Shown: positions 19,339-29,393 of the stretch, in pieces
Layout: every line of letters starts with the position of its first letter
How positions within the stretch are numbered: position 1 is the first letter of the stretch
DNA from: Bolinopsis microptera
Taxonomy: Eukaryota; Ctenophora; Tentaculata; Lobata; Bolinopsidae
Length of the DNA stretch: 64,000 nt
Direction: 5' to 3'
Assembly: GCF_026151205.1 (NCBI RefSeq)
Contig: NC_087084.1
Span: 16,218,227 to 16,282,226 of the forward strand
Program-made: the position numbers and the translations under genes
Notes under the pieces: model-generated
Databases searched by the model: none
Told to the model about the DNA's origin: nothing
What the model saw: the letters and a program-made list of their open reading frames with translations, nothing else

Positions 19339-19546
19339 GGAGGACTTCGCCGCTTCGACGCGCCGCGCGAACTAGCATTCTTGCTTCGCAGAGCAACGAT
19401 CTCGACGGATTGACATCGTCAATCAAGTTATGTGATGGCTATTTTTTGAGGTTTTTCTTGATTGACGATGTCAATCCGTCGAGATCGTTGCTCTGCGAAG
19501 CAGAGCAACGATCGATGCTAGTTTGCGCGGCGCGTCGAAGTCCTCC
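19339..19546. repeat. Large palindrome of the GATCGTTGCTCTG repeat
   Basis: Left arm 19339-19427 and right arm 19457-19546 are inverted copies (GGAGGACTTC...CAATCAAG versus CTTGATTGAC...GAAGTCCTCC) around a 29-bp spacer. The right arm carries a small internal palindrome (CTCTGCGAAGCAGAG). A single copy lies at 15289-15356. Confidence 0.85.
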
Positions 19547-20019
19547 TTACCTGAGGACCCCAGGCTTTAATGTTGGTAAACAACCGAATAGAGATTAGGC
19601 GGAATGACAGGCTGAGCGTCCACATAGCCATGTGTCTACGCGTACTGCGTGACGCGCTTGTTTCACAAGTAGATAGGCACATACAGATCAGCACACATAA
19701 GATGGTACGTGTGGGCGCGCGCAGTGCTGACAATAGCGTCGTATTTAACCCCGGGTGCACGTACATCGTGTGCGATGATTTATACTTATCGAAGGCTATA
19801 AATGCCTCTTGTTTATTTTAATTTGGTATTGTTCACTTTTAGACGATAAAATACAGGAATTGCGGTATAATAATACGAATAATTAATATTGTACGATCAA
19901 AATACATCACGAAACAGTATTAACTACCTCGCTACTTATCAACTTATACTATGTACTATGCGACAAAGATACACAATGCAATATTTATATACTTATAGAA
20001 TAAACGAAACACAGTATTC

Positions 20020-20140
20020 AGTATTTACTAGTACTACCCCGCTACTAGTAGTAGTACTACAACTTAATGCGACAAAGGTCAAAGATATTGTATAAAATAT
20101 AACTAAATAAACAATACGGTGCCCATGCCTGAGCTTTATA
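20020..20140. repeat. Dispersed repeat shared with 11690-11812
   Basis: Contains TGCGACAAAGG, AAAGATATTGTATAAAAT and CAATACGGTGCCCATGCCTG in the order seen in the other copy. Confidence 0.65.
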
Positions 20141-20324
20141 AAACTGGAAACACTTCTCAGATTAATTATTTTGCTTCTCAAAAACAATTACAAACTAACA
20201 ATTTTCGACGTTAAACAGCTACATTAAACATTAACATTACACTTCACAATCCGAAAGAAAGGGGCTCGTCGCTGCAGGCCTGACTTTGACTTGATCCTGA
20301 AAAAGTACATGTCATTTAGGTACC

Positions 20325-20652
20325 GCGACAATTGTGAATTGACCCCCCGACAATTGACCCCCTATGTAATTACACTGGGGTCAATTGTCGCGAAATCTAG
20401 GGTTTAGTACGACAATTGACCCCCATGTAATTACACTGGGTCAATTGATCGGGTTAAGGTCAGGCAGGGTCAGGGTCAGAGTCAGTGGTCAGGGTTAGGC
20501 CTAGGGTTAGGGTTAGGGTCCTGGGTCAGGGTCAGGGTCAGGGTCAGGGTCAGGGTCAGGGTCAGGGTCAGGGTCAGGGTCAGGGTCAGGGTTAATTGTA
20601 TTAAATTATATTGTCGGGGGGTTAATTGTCGGGGGGTAAATTGTCGCCCACC
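20325..20652. mobile_element. MITE with CGACAATTGACCCCC ends and an internal GGGTCA array
   Basis: The left end has GCGACAATTGTGAATTGACC and a second CGACAATTGACCCCC; the right end carries the inverse, TTAATTGTCGGGGGGTAAAT then TGTCGCCC. The core (20460-20592) is a TTAGGG stretch followed by about ten GGGTCA hexamers. Confidence 0.7.
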
Positions 20653-21024
20653 CGTCATTTAATATGTAATTACATAATACAATATAATACATAATACAAT
20701 GTAAATGTTGCTGTTACAAAATGTATAGCTAACATAAGCGAGCGTTCATGGATGACGTCAGCAGCCGAGGGAAAAGGGTATTTGGAAATGCTGACGGTTG
20801 CTGACAGGAGGGGGAGGTATGAGCCTTGTTAACGTCAACAAAAATACGTGAATTCATATCAATTTTATTAGCAATAAAACGTCACTAATTTCCTTAAAAT
20901 TAGTACCCGAACTGAACTCTGGTGACCAACTGCTTAAATCAGTCACACACTAATTTTCCCTGCCTCATGCCTACTACTGGAAACTGTATCTCCAGACAAG
21001 TGTCAGACGTTACTATGCAATAGT

Positions 21025-21840
21025 ATGCATTGGTTGCTCTTCAAAAAGGTTAGCAAAAAGATAAAGAGTGCGACCCTGATAAACTTTTGGGAGAGATTCA
21101 TCGACGACATATTTGGAGTGTGGATGGGGACAGCGGGACAATTTACAATGTTTGTCGAATTGTTGAACAAACTGGCTAAATCAAACTGGCAGAACCATAT
21201 AGAATCAAGGTTAACTTTTTAGACCTTACCTTGAGCTTGGACTCAGAAAATCAGATCTGGTACAAGCTATTTAGAAAGGAAACAGATGCTAGGAACTACT
21301 TGAGATCAGATACATATGTAGTTTCCAACCCCACCATGTGTAGAGGACCTGGGCGAACTAAAGGAGGATCTTGCCAGATGCGGACACAACAACAACGGTG
21401 ACAAACTAGAAGAAATCGAGCCGAAAGCAATACAGAGGTCTATTGAGAACCCAGGAAATCCAACCAGAGACACTGAGGATAAGACACAACAGAGCCTCGT
21501 ATTTTCCGTACAACACTCTTGATAACATTAGTCATACAAAGTTGGTTAAGAACTTAATCTGGTCATTAAGCTACTAGGTTAATGTTATGTGGGGATGTAC
21601 GGATAGTATTTGCCACTAAGAAACACCCTTCAATCGGTAATACACTAGAAAAGAATCGACAACTGGGACAACTGGAAACCCTTAATGTAGGACAATTACA
21701 GAGGTGTAATGGACCTAGCTGCAAAATTTGCCCCGTCCTCTTTGACAAGGACTCAAAAGATCATGGTCAACCACATAGAACTGGTGCTAGACGGAACTCT
21801 AAAATGCAAGGACAAGCATGTTATCTACCTTATTGGTCAT
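21025..21840 (+). pseudogene. Penelope-like retroelement remnant (RT and possible GIY-YIG pieces)
   Basis: Frame 1 gives FWERFIDDIFGVWMGT, where the catalytic motif reads IDDIF as in Penelope-like RTs. A shifted frame continues FLDLTLSLDSENQIWYKLF, the usual sequence downstream. Later pieces read IVFATKKHPSIGN, QRCNGPSCKICPV and, in another frame, LKCKDKHVIYL, which resembles the linker Cys cluster and the start of a GIY-YIG endonuclease. Several frameshifts and stops make it dead. Confidence 0.65.
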
Positions 21841-22484
21841 AATTATCACGGACATTACTTTCACACTGAAGACCAGCGTGAATAATTATGTCCGTGAAAA
21901 TAATGTCTGTGGTATTAAGGTCCGTGAATAATAAAGTCCGATAATTATTTCCATTAATTTTAGTGTGCGTCCCCACATAGGCGTAGATATGTGTGTAGCC
22001 GATTACTATATTAGCTAATTAGTATACTAGGACAAATATAATCACTCCTCAGTCACATTCTAGAGTTCAGAAAAAGAGTAAAAAACTGAATATTAAAAAC
22101 TGGAGTTATTTCAATTTTAAAGAAGTCATTTTGGCTAGTATAGTATCCCGAACCGAGATATTATATGTGCAATTTTTTTCATGGAAGCCTTTTTACTTAG
22201 TATCCACTACAGGCACGTAGCCAGGATTTTTCTTTGGGGGGCCCTTGGCGAGCGGAGCGAGCCGACCCGTTCAATCCAGCTGCACAACAAAATTTGTTGT
22301 TTTCTTGATTTTTTATTTATGGTGTAAAACAGTGTAGAGAAGTGTACGATCGAAGAATATTTCCAGATTTAAACATGTAACAATTGTTGTTATGCTACCT
22401 GAAGCTGTTCAAATGAAATTGAACTGGGAGAATCGAGAAGATTACAAGTCACAGCTACGTACAACAATCAGGGTCAGGAATGAA

Positions 22485-23600
22485 AAGGGATACGTAGATA
22501 GAGTTCCTTATAATCCCTGACTACGACAGGGAGCTGAAGGCAGATCTGGGAGGGTCTGGGCACAATATCATATTGCTATTATATTATCATCTGCACACTT
22601 ATACTTTAACTTAGTTTTAAACTAATAACAACACTACAAATCCATTACATTTATTGAGGATATGAGTATGACGTAGTTATGTCGATACGTTATTCAACTA
22701 TTTATTTCTATTAGAATCTGTCTTCACTAAGTCTATTTAGAGACAATCAGAAATTTAAATCATTTATCAAGACATTATACTTATACATCACAAAACCTCC
22801 GACTTGATTTACAACTTAACTTCACCTTCACAAACACTAATCATATAATACAAACTTACTCTGTCGGTTATCATACTCTAATTCTAGGCAACATTAGCGT
22901 CCGTGAATTGATCTCTGGGAGCCCTCCCTTACTAAAACTTGTGTCTTCATCTGCCGTATTACTTGGGAATATCGCCGGTCTCAGCTTCAAACATAAAGGT
23001 ATGATATTCAATAGACGCCGCTCTGCAAACGTCACCTGAAAAGGGATAAGTAGATAGAGCTCCTTATAATCCCTGACTACGACAGGGAGCTGAAGGCAGA
23101 TCTGGGAGGGTCTGGGAGGGTCTGGGCACAATATTATATTGCTATATTATCATCTGCACACTTATTCTTAGTTTTAAACTAATTACAACACTACAAATCC
23201 ATCCCATTTATTGAGGATATGAGTATGACGTAGTTATGTCGATACGTTTTTCAACTATTTATTTCTATTAGAATCTGTCTTCACTAAGTCTATTTAGAGA
23301 CAATCAGAAATTTGAATCATTTATCAAGACATACTTATTACTTATACATCACAAAACCTCCGACTTGATTTACAACTTAACTTCACAAACACTAATCATA
23401 TAATACACACTTACTCTGTCGGTTATCATACTCTAATTCAAGGCAACATTAGCGTCCGTGAATTGATCTCTGCAGGAGCCCTCCCTTACTAAAACTTGTG
23501 TCTTCATCTGCCGTATTACTTGGGAATATCGCTGGTCTCAGCTTCAAACATAAAGGTATGATATTTAATAGACGCCGCTCTGCAAACGTCACCTTATCAC
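22485..23600. repeat. Tandem duplication, unit about 555 bp
   Basis: 22485-23039 and 23040-23596 are near copies. Landmarks CCCTGACTACGACAGGGAGC, CATCTGCACACTTAT and GCGTCCGTGAATTGATCTCT occur in each at an offset of about 554-560. Copy 2 has a short extra GGGAGGGTCT. Confidence 0.85.
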
Positions 23601-25204
23601 CTACCTGAAACAGATTTTAAGATAAGCAACTAAATAAAGATTCGTTGAGATTCTGAGTTTCTGCCCTGACGGCTAACCAAATAAAATTTGGTCGGACAGA
23701 CTCATCTTGCATATTAGGAAAAGCAGCTGAGGTTTAAGATATTTACCTTCTTTCAGATTTCGTTTTTAGACTGAACTAAAGTTTAAACGATAGCCTCTGA
23801 ATGATCTGAACAACTAACTTTAAGGACATCGATCCTAAGAAATGGCCGTTTTGAAAAGCTTTAAAAAATTTCAAAGGGTCTGCACAATGTCAATAACGCG
23901 CGGCCGGCTGGCGCTAGATATTGTAAAAGGCTTACGATTTTTTCCTTTATTCATCAGAAAGTCAATGTGGCAGACATAAAGAGCTAAAACTCTGTCAAAG
24001 CTTCTAGATCAATCTTTCGATACTGTTTAGGCGGGAACTACGGAATTTGCAACGATTCAGTCAATTCTAACGATACTATTACACGATACAACGATATGCA
24101 TTACTAATGTGTAATCACAAATCGCGCGTTATCGCACTTTGGTATGAGAAATCAATAATAGTGTTAATTCTTCGGGATGGTACACTTTATTCCATCTTCT
24201 AAAGTTTTCAATTCTAGTGCAATGGTCATGGTTCTCGACAATAAATTAGAAGTCAGTTAAATATTGAATCTTTAATCTAAATATAATTCTAACCAGAGTA
24301 TAGGAGGTGCTATTTTCAGGTCCGTCTAGATCTCTGATAGGAAAAGTTAGTGGATCACTGGATCCGTCCCTGAAGTGAAACAAATGTTACTATCTTGCAA
24401 ATGTTAACCATTTTATTTCGATTAGAATCGAATTTAACATACTTAAACTTGATATGATGTAATAATGAGGTACGTGTAAAAATCAAGGGTATCCCTCGAG
24501 CCAGTTCAGCTTGTGTAATATAACAAAATAAATAGGGAAAAATAAGGGAGAGTACCTGGTGCCATGCTGTGTCAACAGAAGCGCTGAGGATAAATTCAGC
24601 GAGCATTAGTTGGAGAGGAGTGTGAGTTACTGTGTGAGTTAGTGTTGTGGTGGACGAAAGGATAAGCCGCTGATCAGGGATATAGGCCCCTCCTCACGAA
24701 CTATCTGCTGTGTTGGCGCAACGAGTGAGACTTTGGGGTGGTCAAAAGATGTGATGGTCCCGTCAAGTCTTGGCGAAACTCAACATAGGTCAGATAGGTA
24801 AAAAACAATGCCATTGGAAAACTCTATCCAATAGTCACATTATAGTCATTTCTAGAAAAAAAAATAAACCTGGTTAATGTTGTTTAATGTGAGAGAATAA
24901 GATAAAAGAGGCGACCAATTTTTGTCAGCGTAAATATTGTCAAACAGCGGGCTTCAAAATCGTCTAGGGGGAAAGAGCCCTGAATATCTGCTATCTGCCT
25001 TAGTACCTTGGCTCTAAAGTCTAAATTATGCAGCGATGACGACATAAAAAGTCGCTGTATCATGGCAAATCTTGCTTTGTCAGAACTAAAAGAAGGTTTA
25101 GGAGCAAAGTAAATATCAGACTTAAGATATGAAAGCACAGAAAGACTGAGTCAAATGTACAATTGTAGCTGCTGTCAGCTATTCTGCATCAAATAAAATA
25201 TTAA
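23601..25204. other. Gene-less stretch
   Basis: Short ORFs of up to 84 codons lack recognisable domains. I see nothing definable. Confidence 0.45.
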
Positions 25205-25756
25205 GGGGCCATCTACTTAGGACGTCCAGCAAAAAGGGAGGGGGAGGTGGTTTTGGAATTTCGGACAAATCCGGACAGGGATAGGGAGTGGTTTCTGAAA
25301 ATCCGGACGTCCGGAAATTTTGGCAGAATTAACGAAAAAGTCGCATTTATTTCAACTCTTTGACACTAATTACTCAGTAAGTTTAGATCCCTGTATTTTG
25401 AACGAGAAGTCGTTTCCCAGAGCAGCTCATGAGAGCCGAGACACAACTCGCATATTCTGCTACTGCCTTAAAACTTATTCCATTGGATGGCTTATACCTA
25501 CTTAAGTACCTTAATGTAACTGTGCTAAACTTGTTCGACACTAAATGTATTATTGTCTATTCTAAGTGACTACACATTTTATTAACAATGAATTTGAGTT
25601 GGTTTTATTTGTACTCTTTAAAGTAGCTGGAAATCCGGACGTCCGGGGGAGGGGTGGTTTTGAAAATTCGGACACACCCGGACAGGGGGAGGGGGTGCTC
25701 CCCGGGGGTGGTCTGAAAATCTGCAATTTTGACGGACGTCCTAAGTAGATGGCCCC
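25205..25756. mobile_element. 552-bp MITE with GGGGCCATCTACTTAGGACG ends
   Basis: The first 23 bp, starting GGGGCCATCTACTTAGGACG, are repeated inverted at 25734-25756. Internal CCGGACGTCCGG boxes lie near both ends. No transposase is coded. TAA-type bases flank both sides. Confidence 0.85.
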
Positions 25757-26049
25757 TAAAGTCTAAACAAAAGTTCTCAAAACGTACACAACAAGAGAGT
25801 GTCGACCTACATGTCAATGACACAGACTGTTTCATTGTTTGAGACAACACGTGTGTTTGCGCGCAATTCTGGAATAATCCGAGAGATGAACTGTAGCGAG
25901 TGTAACTTTAGTGTGCAGATGAGTGTGTACTTCGATGTATACTATTTCTGCACGTACAGGATCCTTTGTAAGGGGTCATTCACATATTTAGTTATCACTC
26001 GCTAAGGAAAAGGGGGTGGGGGAATAGGACATGGTTTATAATACACGCT

Positions 26050-27880
26050 TAACATGTTACTGTTTGCTAACCAATACAGCAATACTGGGGTAGGTTCACT
26101 GATAGTGTTTCTCAGAGATATAGATGGCTGTAAATTATGCTAATAAATATATAAAAATAAATATGGTCAAATGTTAAACAATGAGATGATTTAAGAGAAG
26201 CAAATATTAGTCGACTGAAATTATGATCTGATAAAGTGCACTGTGAACTCAAATGTATAAAACAAACTCATAACGGATCGAACAGTTTAAAATGGAACAC
26301 AATAAGACAGAATAATTGATCAAATTTTAAACAATAAGCTTCACTTATAGTGTTTCTCAGAGATGGCTGTAAATTATGCTAATAAATGTCCACTTTTTGG
26401 ACTGGAAACATGAATGTAGGGAATAAATCAATAATACTGTTTGCTAACCAATATTGGGGTATGTTCACTGCACTTATAGTGTTTCTCAGAGATGGCTGTA
26501 AATTATGCTAATAAATGTCCACTTTTTGGACTGGAAACATGAATGTAGGGAATAAATCAATAATACTGTTTGCTAACCAATATTGGGGTATGTTCACTTA
26601 TAGTGTTTCTCAGAGATAGATGGCTGTAAATTATGCTAATAAATGTCCACTTTTTGGACTGGAAACATGAATGTAGGGAATAAATCAATAATACTGTTTG
26701 CTAACCAATATTGGGGTATGTTCACTTATAGTCTTTCTCCGAGATGGATTTAAATTATGCTTATTTAGGGAATTAATCAGTTGAACTGTTTGCTAGCCAA
26801 TACTGGGATAGGGTCACTTATAGTGTTTCTCAGAGATAGATGGCTGTAAATTATGCTAATAAATGTCCACTTTTTGGACTGGAAACATGAATGTAGGGAA
26901 TAAATCAATAATACTGTTTGCTAACCAATATTGGGGTATGTTCACTGCACTTATAGTGTTTCTCAGAGATGGCTGTAAATTATGCTAATAAATGTCCACT
27001 TTTTGGACTGGAAACATGAATGTAGGGAATAAATCAATAATACTGTTTGCTAACCAATATTGGGGTATGTTCACTTATAGTGTTTCTCAGAGATGGCTGT
27101 AAATTATGCTAATAAATGTCCACTATTTGGACTGGAAACATTTTAGGGAAAATTTAATCAATAAAATACTGTTTGCTAGCCAATATTGGGGTAGGTTCAC
27201 TTATAGTGTTTCTCAGAGATATATGGCTGTAAATTATGCTAATAAATGTCCACTTTTTGGACTGGAAACATGATTGTAGGGAATGAATCAATAATACTGT
27301 TTGCTAACCAATATTGGGGTATGTTCACTTATAGTGTTTCTCAGAGATGGCTGTAAATTATGCTAATAAATGTCCACTATTTGGACTGGAAACATTTTAG
27401 GGAAAATTTAATCAATAAAATACTGTTTGCTAACCAATATTGGGGTAGGTTCACTTATAGTGTTTCTCAGAGATATATGGCTGTAAATTATGCTAATAAA
27501 TGTCCACTTTTTGGACTGGAAACATGATTGTAGGGAATGAATCAATAATACTGTTTGCTAACCAATATTGGGGTATGTTCACTTATAGTGTTTCTCAGAG
27601 ATGGCTGTAAATTATGTTAATAAATGTCCACTATTTGGACTGGAAACATGATTGTAGGGAATAAATCAATAATACTGTTTGCTAACCAATATTGGGGTAT
27701 GTTCACTAATTATAGTGTTTCTCAGAGATAGATGGCTGTAAATTATGCTAATAAATGTCCACTTTTTGGACTGGAAACATGATTGTAGGGAATAAATCAA
27801 TAATACTATTTGCTAACCAATATTGGGGTATGTTCACTAATTATAGTGTTTCTCAGAGATGGCTGTAAATTATGCTAATA
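26050..27880. repeat. ~127-bp minisatellite, left block (about 14 units)
   Basis: Each unit carries TTATAGTGTTTCTCAGAGAT, GGCTGTAAATTATGCTAATA, AATGTCCACTTTTTGGACTG and ACTGTTTGCTAACCAATATT. Copies of the TCTCAGAG box fall every 122-134 bp from about 26351, with one shortened unit (91 bp) near 26732-26823. Each unit includes the small palindrome GTCCACTTTTTGGAC. Confidence 0.92.
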
Positions 27881-27918
27881 AATGTATCTGACCCATAAGT
27901 CAGAACTCTTCCGGTGGG

Positions 27919-29334
27919 TTGTCTTTATTGTTTTCTGTTGGAGTCTCGACTGTCTTACAAGTTTACAATCCTTACACAGCAACCCCTGACCTACTAAACT
28001 TAGCTATGCCTGATTCTCCTAAATCATCTATAACTTTCTCTCCCCAGAACACAGAGGGTACAAGGACCTACATAGCTGCTCCCAACATCATACAAAATGA
28101 TTGTTGTAACCACTGTCAGGAGGGAGTTAATCCTGACTACAGAGTTCAGTGTTATGACTGTAAAAACTATTTCCATGCGGTAGGCTGCACAGATGATTCC
28201 TATTGTGTTAGTGCCCCATCTAGCTTCACTTCCCATTTGGGACCAGCTGTTTCTAACACCAAGTCCTATGAGAAAAGATTTGGCAGATTCTTGTTCTTTT
28301 GTAACCATTGTATTACAGTTAAAGAGGAGATGACAGAGCAAAGCACAGGGGGAGCTGCTAATGTTTACGTTGACAGAAAGATTGAGGAGTTAAAGCAGAA
28401 TTTTGCTGAAGAACTGTCCGGTGTAAAAGAGATGCTTAAGGAAATCTTGCCAAGTAAGCAAAACAATGCTCTAGCAAAACCTCCAATGACTCCCTGCAAC
28501 CCATGGGATGATTCTCAGAGGACTGAGAAACTTCGCAGCATGATTGTAATTAAGAATGATCAGAGTGGCAAACCAATTGATAAAAGTATGTTGGAAGAAA
28601 GCTGCATCAAGAATAAGATTAGTATTGTTAACACAATGAAGCTCAAATCTAATGATACTGCCGTTATTCTTAACTCTAGGTCTGAGGCAGAAACATTGCG
28701 TGAGAAGCTTAGCAAAGCTTCCCCCCAACATAGTACATCAACCGTAGCCACAAAGTTACCAAGAATAACAGTTGTTGGTCTTGAGCGTGATTACTTGAAG
28801 GGGGAAATAAAGGAAATGATAGTTAGTCAAAACCATGGAATAGATCTGCTCATCAATGATCCAGGTACCAGTATAGAAGACAAGAAAATTGATGTAGTAG
28901 CTATAGTACCCCTAAAGAATGACCAGAACTCCTTCAAAGCCATTGTTCGTGTCAGTAATCTTGTACGATCTGCAATTGCTAAACAAGGTGATAAGCTCTT
29001 TATTGGAACTCAGAGAGTTTGCAAAGTCTATGATAGCTTCTTTGTCCTCAGATGTTTTAACTGTCAATCATTTGGTCACCATAGCAAAAGTCACCAAGGT
29101 CATTGCAAAAGTGAACATGTCTGTGGCTTTTGTGCAGGAGCACATGAAACACGGACATGTGATCGCTCCGCTCCATTGTGTTGTTCAAACTGCAAGAAAG
29201 CTGGTAAGCATGGCAATGAGCTTCTACATGCAGCCTATGATCCTGTTTTGTGCCCCATATTCAAAGATTTGCAGGAGAAAGTTAAAAAGACCACCCCTTT
29301 TTACCAAAGCCACAACACAGACAGAAATCACTGA
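27919..29334 (+). CDS. LINE ORF1: PHD-like finger plus zinc knuckles
   Basis: 471 codons, although the start may be Met30. Residues 63-131 form a PHD-type C4HC3 pattern: C63-x2-C66, C78-x2-C81, H86, C90, C128-x2-C131. A coiled-coil stretch (about 150-185) follows. A middle domain of about 190 residues (TVVGLERDYLKGEIKEM, then AIVRVSNLVRSAI) looks RRM-like. Residues about 375-450 carry three Cys/His knuckles: CFNCQSFGHHSK, CGFCAGAHETRTC and CSNCKKAGKHGN. This is the ORF1 architecture of several CR1/Jockey-like LINEs, which bind element RNA. No lesions are seen. Confidence 0.85.
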   Translation: MSLLFSVGVSTVLQVYNPYTATPDLLNLAMPDSPKSSITFSPQNTEGTRTYIAAPNIIQNDCCNHCQEGVNPDYRVQCYDCKNYFHAVGCTDDSYCVSAPSSFTSHLGPAVSNTKSYEKRFGRFLFFCNHCITVKEEMTEQSTGGAANVYVDRKIEELKQNFAEELSGVKEMLKEILPSKQNNALAKPPMTPCNPWDDSQRTEKLRSMIVIKNDQSGKPIDKSMLEESCIKNKISIVNTMKLKSNDTAVILNSRSEAETLREKLSKASPQHSTSTVATKLPRITVVGLERDYLKGEIKEMIVSQNHGIDLLINDPGTSIEDKKIDVVAIVPLKNDQNSFKAIVRVSNLVRSAIAKQGDKLFIGTQRVCKVYDSFFVLRCFNCQSFGHHSKSHQGHCKSEHVCGFCAGAHETRTCDRSAPLCCSNCKKAGKHGNELLHAAYDPVLCPIFKDLQEKVKKTTPFYQSHNTDRNH

Positions 29335-29393
29335 GCTGTCTGAAATTCTTCCTTTTCAATCCATGGTCACTTGTTAACAAAGTAAACGATATT

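Noticed and set aside
24355-25138. Two ORFs of 83-84 codons on the minus strand
   Set aside because: No signal peptide, motif or codon structure that separates them from chance ORFs in AT-rich DNA.
28919-29377. 152-codon ORF overlapping LINE ORF1
   Set aside because: It is a shadow frame over the zinc-knuckle region of ORF1; no domain of its own.
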